A stretch of DNA of 64,000 nucleotides, taken from positions 7,681,001 to 7,745,000 of the forward strand of contig JANJXV010000039.1 of assembly GCA_024803745.1 (NCBI GenBank), in the 5' to 3' direction. Below, piece after piece: positions 1 to 9,494 of the stretch. The translations under genes were made by a program, and so were the position numbers. The DNA comes from Megascapheus bottae (Eukaryota > Chordata > Mammalia > Rodentia > Geomyidae). Each line of letters starts with the position of its first letter. Position 1 is the first letter of the stretch. Below the pieces are notes generated by a model that saw nothing but the letters and a program-made list of their open reading frames with translations, was not told the DNA's origin and did no database searches.

Positions 1-150
1 GTCCTTGGACTTTCTCAAGGCTAGAGCTCTACCACTTGAGCCTCAGCACCACTTCCAGCTTTTTTTTTCTATATGTGGAACCGAGGAATCGAACCCGGGT
101 CTTCATGCATGCTAGGCAAGCACTTTAACCAGTAGGCCAAACTCCCGGCC
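1..150 (-). repeat. IDL-Geo-type SINE, cut by window edge
   Basis: Minus-strand dimer whose ID-like half ends ctcccggcc at 150. The remainder is left of the window. Confidence 0.9.
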
Positions 151-446
151 AAAACCTAACATTTTAATACTGATATTATGTACTGTTTTACTTAGCACTT
201 TGAGTAATAATTACCTCTAACATCAAGAAAAACAACTTTTGTTGCTAATGAAATCAGTTTTTGTAATGGTAGTCAACAAATAAGGGATACTTATTATTTT
301 TTTTTAAAAACACACTAAACTTTAAATAACAAACCCTGAGAAGAGAACTGAGCACTTGCCTAGTACATGAGGCCCTGGATCTGTTTGATCCCTACTAGAT
401 CCATCTCAAACACTTGTGTGCCCTTATTTTTAAAGTAGCTTCCAGG

Positions 447-625
447 CTAGGAGCCAGTTCCTCATGCCTATAAATCTAGCTATTCTGGAGGCTAAGATCT
501 GAGGATTTCTGATCAACACCAGCTGGGGCTGGAAGATCCATGAGAATCTTTTCTCCAATTAACCAGCAAAGAGGTAAAAGTATGGCTCAAATGGTAGAGC
601 ACCAGCCCTGAACAGAAAAGCCATG
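447..625 (+). repeat. B1-type dimeric SINE
   Basis: Diverged 7SL/B1-like head followed by the common right half. Old copy. Confidence 0.75.
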
Positions 626-1134
626 TCCTGCTTTTTAATGTGTGCCGCAGTACTATCACTAAAGAATAAATATTTTGGAAGCAGAACCAGTCACCCACCC
701 CCTTTTGTGAAGGGCAAGAACTATGAAAACTGCTACCCAGTGGAACCCCTCCAGCTCAGCACCAACTCCAGAGCACCTTCAAGCACTTATCTGTGGAGAG
801 ACCTGACCACCAGGCTTACCACGATGGGCTAACTAAATGTTTGTTGCCAAAATTAACCCCAGAGGTTTTGAGAACTGAAGATCCTCTGCAAGCCCAGGGA
901 GGCTTTGGAATGAACAAGACTGGGCTTAGCTCCAGTGGAAATTCCCAGGAAGTATGAAGAGAATCAAAACTGGAATTTAACACACATGCTGATGCCCTAT
1001 AAAAGCCACTGGCAGCAGCAACTACAGCTGACCAACCACCATATCCAAAGGAACAAAAACTGCATATCTCCTGGCCCTCTAGATATGAGGATTTGTCACC
1101 TGGGAAGAAATTATTGTTGTTATTATTATTTTTA

Positions 1135-2690
1135 TCAGTAGCGGGGCTTGAACTCTGGGCCTGGGCGCTGTCCCTGAGCTCTTCATCTCAAGGCTATTGC
1201 CCTACCCCTGGAGCTGCAGCACCATTTCCAGATTTCTACTTGTTAACTGGAGATAAGAATCTCACAGACTTTAGTGACCGGGCTGGCTCTGAACAGTGAA
1301 CCTCAGATCTCAGCCCCCTGAGTAAGTTAGGATTACAGGCATGAGCCATGCCCATCTGCAGTTACCTGTTAAAGAACTGTTTCCTTCTTTACAGCAGTAA
1401 TTCCTGTACAATCACTATACCATTTGTAAGCACTGTTGGTTTTTTTTTTTGCCAGTCCTGTGCTTAAGCTCAGGGCCTGAGCACTGTCCTTGGACTTTCT
1501 CAAGGCTAGAGCTCTACCACTTGAGCCTCAGCACCACTTCCGGCTTTTTTCTATATGTGGTACCGAGGAATCGAACCCAGGTCTTCATGCATGCTAGGCA
1601 AGCACTTTAACCACTAGGCCAAACTCCCGGCCCCTTGTAAGCACTGTTAGATGTTATCTACCTCATTCATTTTTGTGGGTCATGGGACTTGATCTTGGCC
1701 AGGGTGTTGTCCCTAAGCTCTTCAGCTCAAGGCCCATTTCCTCTTTTCTAGAGGTTAACTGGAGATAAGAGTCTCAGGTCCTTTTGTGCCCCGTCTGGCT
1801 TTGAACTTTGATAGAGTTCAGCCTCCTGAGTAGCTAGGATTATAGGCATGAGCCCCCACGCTTGGTTCATTTATTATTTTTAAAACTTAACCTGTACCTG
1901 GCAAATATCATGAAACCCTTTTACTAATTACAATTAAAAAAAAAAACTAATTACAAAAAAAAAAAAAAAAAAACAACCTGTGCCAGTCCTGGGGCTTGTA
2001 CTCACAGTCTAGGTCCTGTCCCTGAGCTTCTTTTGCTCAGAGCAAGTGTTCAACCACTTGAACCACAGCTCTACTTCCTGCCTTTTTGGTGATTAACTGA
2101 AGTCTCATGAACTTTCCTGCCCAGGATGGCTTCAAATTGTGGTCCTCAGATTTCAGCCTCAGAGTCGCTAGTACTACAGATATGAGTCACCAATGCCTAG
2201 CTTCTACTCTTGTATTAAATGAAGCATATTCTTTTTTTTTTGGGGGGGGGTCAGTTGTGAGGCTTGAACTTTGGGCGTAGGTGCTACCCCTGAGCCTCTC
2301 TGGATTCAAGGCTACTGCCCTACCACTTGCTGCTGATGAATTGAACCTAGGGCTTCATGTATGCTAGGCAAGCACTCTACCACTAAGCCACATTCCCAGC
2401 CTCAACTCTTTTCAGTTGATTGTGGGACTTGAACTCTGGGCCTGGACACTAGAGCTTAGAGATAAGCTCTTTTCCTCAAGTGGCCAAGTCATACCTCTAC
2501 CACTGAGTCACTGTGTTACTTCCAGTTTTCTGGAGGTAAACCAGAGATAAGTCTCATAGACTTTTCTGTCTGGGCTGGCTTCTAACAAGACTCTTTAGAT
2601 CTCAGCCTCTAGAGGAGCTAGGATTATAGGCATACCAGCAATTGCTACGACTCTAAATGTCTCATCTCCAATTAATCAGCAACAATCCAG
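1135..2690 (-). repeat. Cluster of six minus-strand SINEs
   Basis: B1-type dimers at about 1135-1358, 1670-1864, 1979-2200 and 2410-2640. ID-type dimers at 1438-1634 (young, flanked by ttgtaagcactgtt at 1424-1437 and 1635-1648) and about 2230-2402. Confidence 0.85.
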
Positions 2691-2729
2691 ATATAGAGGA
2701 AGGATCAAGTGATAAGAGTTCTAGATATG

Positions 2730-2926
2730 AGCGGCGAGGAGTTTGGACTAGTAGAGTGCTTGCCAAGCAAGCATCAAGACCTGGGTTCAATTCCTCAGTA
2801 CCACATACATAGAAAAAAAACTGCAAGTGGTGCTGACGCTCAAGTGGTAGAGCTCTGGCCTTGAGAAAGTCCAAGGACAGTGCTCAGGCCCTGAGTTCAA
2901 GGCCCAGGACTGCCAAAAAAAAAAAA
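2730..2926 (+). repeat. IDL-Geo-type SINE
   Basis: Full-length plus-strand dimer with A-rich tail. Confidence 0.88.
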
Positions 2927-4361
2927 GTACCAGATATGAGTGTTGTGGCCCAGACCCCAGTAACGCACAAAAAAGGCAAGAAATTGTATAGGACATTGTA
3001 CAAGGAGGCTCTTGGCTGGGCCTATACCAGTGCCTTAAGCTCTATGGGAACTTGGGCCACTATTCAGGTCAGCTTCCAAGATTTTTGCATTTTCAGGTAA
3101 AGCCACACACCAAAGTTTTCACATCAAAAACAAACAACAACAAGCCCTCCCAACTCCAGCAACCATACAAGTCGCCTTCAGACAGGGGTAAGTTTTCATT
3201 TCAAGATCAACTTTCCTCAAATGCAGAGTCTGGGCTGCCCAGGGCCCAGCTCTCTTACCCCACTCCGGATATTGCCCTCTGCCACTCAAGTCACCACACA
3301 CTGGCACAGGGCACTGCTCAGCCTCCACTTTAGCCCACCCCTTAGAAGCTCAGGGCAAGATCTATTTTGCTGTCTCATATCACCTTTCTCAAACCAGAAC
3401 CTGACCCTCCAGCTTTCAGACCATTCCCCAAACCCCCAGCAGCAGACTGCATCAGAGTAGAAGGTTCCTGCCCAGTGTCCCCCGTCCATCAGAGGATCCT
3501 AGGGCCTCACCTCCATTCCTTATCTTTGGTCTCAGCAGCTTCCTTATCACTGCTAGTGATTTCTACACCCAGGCAGGGAATCTTCCAGCTCTCCTTTCCC
3601 AGAACTCCTCATCCTTCCTGGGCCTCCTTGTTCTCTCCAAAACCCACAGTCACACCTAAACTCAACAGCCACCTCTTCAGAACACCAACTCATATCCTAT
3701 TTTCCCAGTTTGTTCCCTCCAGGACCTCAGCTCCAACCATATGCTGTTCCTCAGCTCCCTCTGGTCTCCATAAAGATTGAATTCCATGGCCAGCCAGGAT
3801 AATCACTCCATAATTACTTCTTCCTCCTAGTTGCCATACAACACACACATCTGGCAGCATTGAGCGGCTGCAGGTGCCAGGAGAAACACTTCACTCTCAG
3901 CGGATGACCTTGCTTAGTGAGAAAAACAAAGTTACAGGAGAGAAAAAGGGATCAAAACTGTCTCCAGCCTTAGGTGAGGCTGTTCAAGCTTTCAAACAAA
4001 CAACACTTCAGATAAGTGAGGGCAGTAGTTCACCTAGCCAGATAGCAGTACTTCAGAAAGGTCAGTAGGTCTAGCAGCTGCAGCCACTGGGAGCCACTGG
4101 GAACCGAGAAGGCCTCTGTGACCAGACCTGACCTTGTTAGTTACTACTGTGTGACCAACACACCAACCTTAAGAACACACAGGAGATCAGAGAAGCCTAA
4201 TCTGACCAAGCCAGAGGCCAGGTACCTGGAGGCACAAAAGCATTTCACCTGAAAAAGTCCAGAAGTGCTGAATTCTAATTTACATTGTAATGGTGCAACA
4301 TCTGCTTTTCTTTCTTGTCTCTCTCTGTTTTTTTTTGTTTGTTTGTTTTTTGTTTTTTTCT

Positions 4362-5130
4362 TTTTTGGTGCTATTACTGGGACTGAACTTAGAACCTGGG
4401 CTCTACCACTTGAGCTACAGCTCCATTTCTGGCTTTTTTTTTTGTTGGTTAATCAGATATAAGGATCCCACAGCTTTTCCTGCCCAGGTTGACTTCAAAT
4501 CACAATCATCAGCTCTCAGCCTCCTTGAGTAGGTAGGATTCCGGTCATGAGCCATCAGTGCATTTCTTTTTTTCCTTTTTTTTTTTTTTTTTTTTTTTTG
4601 AGGGGTGGGTCATGGGGCTTGAACTCTGGGCCTGGGTGCTATCCCAGAGCTCTTCAGCTCAAGGCTACAGCCCTACCCTTCAGCCAAGCCCCACTTCCCA
4701 TTTTCCAGAGTTAATTGGAGATAAGAGTCTCAAGTCCTTTTGTGCCTGCGTTGGCTTTGAACTTTGATCCTCAGATGTCAGCCTCCTGAGTAGCTAAGAT
4801 TTCAGGTGTGAGCCACCGCATCCGGCTCCCATCAGTGCATTTCTGATTCCAGGTCCTGGAGAACTGAGCCTCTCCTCACTGGGCCCTTGGCTTCAACTCA
4901 TTTCTTTTTTGGGAGGTGGGGGAGGGTGGTTGTAGGCCTTGCACTTGGAGCCTATCACTATCCCTGTGCTTTTTTTGCTCAAGGGTAACACTCCACCACT
5001 TTGAGCCACACTGCCACTTCTGGTTTTCTGGTAGTTAACTGGAGATGGGCTAGCTTTGAATTATGAGCCTCAGATCTTGGCCTCCTCAGTAGTTAGGATT
5101 ACAGGCATAGGCCATCAAAGGCCTATCCTC
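4362..5130 (-). repeat. Three minus-strand B1-type dimeric SINEs
   Basis: Copies at about 4362-4560, 4562-4830 and 4905-5130. The middle one belongs to a distinct subfamily starting ggtcatggggcttg on the plus strand. Confidence 0.85.
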
Positions 5131-6180
5131 AACTCATCTTCCCCACCCCCCCTTAACAAGGAAACCACTTTCTGGAAGTTACCAAAAGGGAAACCACCTG
5201 ATGCACTGATCTTCCTTTAATCTGCTTGGTCCACAGAGCCAGGGGCCAGCACACTCCAGGCCACTTTCCCAGCCTTCTACTGTCCCTCTCTCACTCTGCT
5301 CTATCCCTGAGGGCTGCCTTTTTTTTTTTTCTTTTCTTTTTCCCTACTCCTCTCCCTAGAGCACAACCTAGTCTGTCAGGCCCCCAAGCCACTGTGCTCC
5401 ATTCGTGTCCCCTCAGATCACCGATTCCTAAGGCCTAAGTACAGCTCTCCATTCTTCACGGTAGGGACCAGATGTCACTCTCTTCCAACCACCTGAGCTA
5501 TATACTGTCTCCCCTTCATCATCACTCTCCTAGTACTTCTTGCTCTCTTAGCCACTTCTCTTAAGAGGCGAGAGCTCTTTAAGTGTGCAGTATGTGTATG
5601 TGTGTGTGTGTGTGTGGAGGGGGAGGGAAGCCAAGCTATGAATACAAGAACTTGGCCCTGTGGAATTGCCCAAGTGCCAGCCGCCACTGCCACCCAGCAA
5701 GGACTACAGGTGATCAATGAGAGCCCTCTTCAGAACCTGCTGTTCCTGTCTGGGGCAGCCAGGGCTGGGACATTTGAAGGTGCCCCAGCTAGCTATTCCA
5801 GACAATTCTTTCTCACACCGAGGGTGCTCTCGCCCGGCGCCCTGGCGAACGCCTCTCCCGACCACCACCTGCTCTCCTTGTATTTATTGATCTTTAAAGA
5901 CGGCACTGACGAGAAGTCCATTCTGAAGGCATTCAAACAGGTGGGGACCGCGGGCGAGGGACTCCCCGCTTCCTTCCTGCGCCATTCCTTCAGGGCCTAC
6001 TCCCCTCGCGTCCTCACTGCTCCCAGGAAAGTCCCCTGACCGTGCGTGCGCCCGCAGGGACGCTCTCCTCTCCCCCAAGGCTCCATCCCCAGTCAGGGCT
6101 CCCCGGCCCTCACCAAGCTGAGCCCCCACGTCCGCCCCAGGCTCTCCCCGCACGGACCGCGCACCACACCGGACCCTCAC

Positions 6181-6286
6181 CGTGGACGCCTCGGTCTCCG
6201 TCGGCCGTCTCGGCCCCGGAGAGGAGCAGCGAGGCCAGCAGGGCGAGCAGAGCGCGGCCCCGCCGCGGCTCCCACAGCGGCGCCAT
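6181..6286 (-). CDS. SPINT2: SPINT2 exon 1 (signal peptide), partial gene
   Basis: SPINT2 (HAI-2) is a type I membrane Kunitz-type serine protease inhibitor that restrains HGF activator, matriptase, prostasin and related proteases at epithelial surfaces. Only coding exon 1 is here: 106 nt, 35 codons plus one base, ending in a GTGAGG donor at 6180. The peptide starts MAPLWEPRRGRALLALLASL, a basic N-region and Leu/Ala-rich core typical of a signal peptide, then SGAETADGDRGVH. It follows the human SPINT2 pattern, and the phase-1 split after His fits that gene. The reading frame stays open upstream to about 6436, but this ATG has G at -3 and +4 and begins the signal peptide. Both Kunitz domains and the membrane segment are outside the window. 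Position next to PPP1R14A in opposite orientation agrees with conserved synteny. Confidence 0.9.
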
Positions 6287-6750
6287 GACCCGGCTGCGCT
6301 CCCGGGAGGCGGCGGACGCCGGCCGTTGGGGTCTCGCGCGAGCAGGTGCGGGAAGACCCCCGACCGCGCACGCGCGCTGGAGGGCCGGAGATCGAGGAGA
6401 GGGTCCGCGGGGTGCGCGCACAGACCCGCGGTTCACAGCGACGACCCGGCGACTTTCTCAGCCCGGAAACACCGCACCTCCAAAAGCTCAGGGGACACCC
6501 GAGCCAATGGCGGACGCCTGGAAGTGGCTAGAAGGTGGACACCAGACACGGGGCGGGGCGCACCTGGCGGGGCTGGACGCATGCGCAGAAGGCCGGCACC
6601 CGAGTGGCGGCTCGTCCATCCTCGGCGTACCTGGGCCCGCCCCTCGAGCGAGGAAGGGGCGTGGCTTGTGATCGCTCCGCTCCAGAATCATGGCGCATGC
6701 GCAGAGCAGCCTGCACCTGAGCCACAGCTGCTCCGCTAACCTGGTCTCGC
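6287..6750 (-). promoter_or_regulatory. SPINT2: SPINT2 CpG-island promoter and 5'UTR
   Basis: Very GC-rich, CpG-dense sequence directly upstream of the SPINT2 start codon, with no TATA box. Two palindromic NRF1-type sites are visible (core GCATGCGC at 6578-6587 and 6693-6702), with GC/KLF-type boxes near 6550-6560 and 6655-6665. The island runs back through exon 1 to about 5820. The transcription start is not determinable by eye. Confidence 0.75.
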
Positions 6751-6827
6751 CCCCCTGAACCGGAAAGGGGAGTGGTTTATGTTGGCTCTGCCTCCTAAAT
6801 ACATTAAATTCTACAGTACAACAACAA

Positions 6828-7008
6828 TTTTCTTTTTTTTTTTGCCGGTCCTGGGGCTTGAACTCGGTTACCTGGGCGCTGCCCCTGAGCTTCTACCACT
6901 TGAGCCACAGCAACAACCCTTTCCTGCCCTGTGTCTGTGGTACTGAACCGAACCAGAGCTTCATGCATGCTAGGTAAGCACTCGACCACTAAGTCACATT
7001 CCCAGCCC
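6828..7008 (-). repeat. IDL-Geo-type SINE
   Basis: Lies between the SPINT2 promoter and PPP1R14A. Its right half is shortened. Confidence 0.85.
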
Positions 7009-7436
7009 CAACAACAATTCTGTATACATAAAGTAGACTAAGTGACCAGACACAGAAGGGTACACTGTAATGTCTGCACGGGGTGGCTGAGGCAAAGCCA
7101 GCCTCTCAGAAAATAAAGTTGTTAGGTGGGAATGAAGAGGCAGGAAGACTGTGGGTGTTGGATGCATGACTGGGTGGATGGATGGGGTGAATGAATAAAT
7201 GAATGAGCAAACGCCAGCAAATGATGATTCAGAAGTCAGAGTCTGTAGCTCAGTGGTGGAGAGCTCACCAAGCATGCTTGAGGCTGAGGATTCCGAAACA
7301 AATAATCGTTGGTCAAGACATTGTACTTAGAAACTAACGTGTTTAGTTAAAACCCTTCCTCATGCCCGCAACCCTAGCTACTCAGGACATCTGAGGATCG
7401 CGGTTCCAAGACAGACTGAGCAAAAAAGGCTGGGAG

Positions 7437-7500
7437 CTGTTGCTGCTGCTGCTGCTGCTGCTTCCTCCTCCTCCTCCTCTTCCTCTTCTTCTTCCTCGAT
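7437..7500 (+). repeat. (TGC)n-(TCC)n-(TTC)n microsatellite inside a SINE
   Basis: A compound trinucleotide tract of about seven TGC units, then TCC and TTC units. It lies between the B1-like and right halves of a plus-strand SINE (about 7355-7642). Confidence 0.85.
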
Positions 7501-7739
7501 TGTTATCTACAATTAATTACTCCAGGAAAAAAAAAGCCAGTAGAGCTGCGGCTCAGGTGGTAGAGCACTCGCCTTGAGTACAAAAGCTCAGAGACATCGT
7601 GCAGACATGAGTCCAAGCCCACGACCAGCACACACACACACAAAAAGACACGCACAGAATAAGAAGATGCCCCAGCGCATTTAAGATTTGACCTCTCGTA
7701 GGCAGCGCAGCCCGGGGGCTCCTGCACTTCCCCGTTACC

Positions 7740-8134
7740 GCCACCGGGGGGCGCTGACAGGCCGGGCCCTGCGAACCTGTCCTGGGACCCCGCCCCTAGG
7801 ATGCCAGGATTCTCCCGGAAGCCCCGGGGATTGGGACCCCCCTTATCCCTACCTGAACCTAGGGGTTCTAAGCTAGCGCCTGGGCTTGGACAACGTACTG
7901 CAGTGTGCGGTGGGGAGCCCCGGGCTCGGGGGTCGGGAGGGGGCGGGGACTGCCCCATGGTCTCCGAACCCCACCCCGTGGCCCCGCCCCTCGGTCCCGC
8001 CCCCGCGGCCCCGCCCCCTGGCCCCGCCCCCTGGCCCCGCCCCCGCCGCAAGAGGCTGGGGCTCCGGGCGGCGCCGCTCGGGGCCAAAGGCGGGAGGCTG
8101 CGGGGCCCCGAGGCTGCCGGCCCGTGGCTGCGGG
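7740..8134 (+). promoter_or_regulatory. PPP1R14A: PPP1R14A CpG-island promoter with GC-box array
   Basis: CpG island directly upstream of the PPP1R14A ATG and continuing through exon 1 to about 8420. At 7976-8046 five or more near-identical CCCCGCCCC boxes follow each other at about 14-bp spacing, a dense Sp/KLF-type array. A CTCF-like sequence, CCACCGGGGGGCGC, lies at 7741-7754. No TATA box or obvious CArG box is visible. Confidence 0.75.
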
Positions 8135-8335
8135 ATGGCCGCCCAGCGTCTGGGCAAGCGCGTGCTGAGCAAGTTGCAGTCTCCATCTCGGGCCCGCGGC
8201 CCGGGGGGCAGCCCCGGGGGGCTGCAGAAACGTCACGCGCGAGTCACCGTCAAGTACGACCGGAGGGAGCTGCAGCGGCGGCTGGACGTGGAGAAGTGGA
8301 TCGACGGGCGCCTGGAGGAGCTGTACCGCGGCCGG
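8135..8335 (+). CDS. PPP1R14A: PPP1R14A exon 1
   Basis: 201 nt, residues 1-67, with the Lys/Arg-rich N-terminus and Thr38. Donor GTGAGA at 8336. Confidence 0.95.
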
Positions 8336-9457
8336 GTGAGAAGACCGGGGTCCCGCCGGCCTGCAGGGAGGAGGGGCCCGGGGTCCCGCCGGCCTCGGTG
8401 CACTGGCGGCGGGGGGCGCACCGGGGTCCCCCAGACACACCTTGGAAGGCCCAGTGGTTCCTTTATGCCCTTCCGTGTCTGAGGGGAGGGTTCAGCCAGG
8501 GGTCTCTTAAGGCTGTAGACGTGCGGCAGGGGAGACAGAGCTGCACAGGAAGGAAGCCACAGTGTCCAGAGACAGTTCAAGACATTCCCAGACCCAGCTG
8601 CTCCCCAACTCTCAAGGACAGGCCGGCTGTGGGTATATAGGGATAAGCCTGATCCTGGGCACAGGGGTGGACACACATCTGCCATGGCAACTGCACTACA
8701 CACAGGACAGCTACCCAGAGATGGGCATCCCGCTCGTGTGGACCCACACACTGACAGTCCACGCGGCAGTAGTTAGCCTGGGTCACAGCCTGGGTCACGA
8801 GGTGACCCGAGCTACATCCACCCCTCCCTCGTCCTCTTTTATTCTTTTAGTGTACACTAATTACATAAAGGAGTTTCATTGTGATGTCCCTGTGCACACA
8901 CATAATGTACTTTGAACAAATTCATTCACCTTTGTGTGTGTGTGTGCACAAGCACATGCTCCTGCACTGGTCCTGGGGTTTGAACTTAAAGCCTGGGCGC
9001 TGTCCCTGAGCTTTATTTAACTCAAGGCTGGTACTCTACCACTTGAGCCACAGCTTCACTTTTGACTTTTTGCGGGCTAATTGGAGATAAGAGTCTCCTG
9101 GACTTTCTTGCCCAAGTTGGCATCAAACCTTGATCCTCAGATCTCAACCCCCTAGGTAGCTGGGGTGACAGGCGTGAGCCACCATGCCTGACTATTCCTT
9201 ATTATCTTCTAAAGGAAAAACAAATGGCCACCCACCAATTCCATGACCACTCGGTCACACAAATCAACAGAGATCACAGCTGCACAGAGACATGAAACCG
9301 CATCACCTGTGGGTGTCCAGCGACTTGGAGCTGCAGAAACTGGGCTTGGGCTTGAGCAACATGACATAGGTGGATAGGCTGGATACAGGGAGACTTGAAC
9401 ATGTCTGGATTTGAGTCCTTACTGGGCCACACTTTGTACAATACACACGTGCTGTGG

Positions 9458-9494
<37 letters not shown>

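Larger units (their letters stand above)
1..6180 (-). other. SPINT2: SPINT2 intron 1 (5' part), no coding exon seen
   Basis: This stretch lies downstream (minus strand) of SPINT2 exon 1 and carries no recognisable Kunitz-domain exon on either strand. The later SPINT2 exons must lie beyond the left edge, which fits the long first intron of this gene in other mammals. About half is SINE sequence. The 3.0-4.25 kb and 5.15-5.85 kb parts are unique sequence in which I recognise nothing. Confidence 0.75.

Noticed and set aside
5602..6039. 145-codon plus-strand frame upstream of SPINT2 exon 1
   Set aside because: Begins in a GT repeat, overlaps SPINT2 intron 1 antisense, and shows no recognisable domain.
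7801..8640. 279-codon plus-strand frame over PPP1R14A exon 1
   Set aside because: Wrong frame across the exon and its introns; GC-rich artefact.
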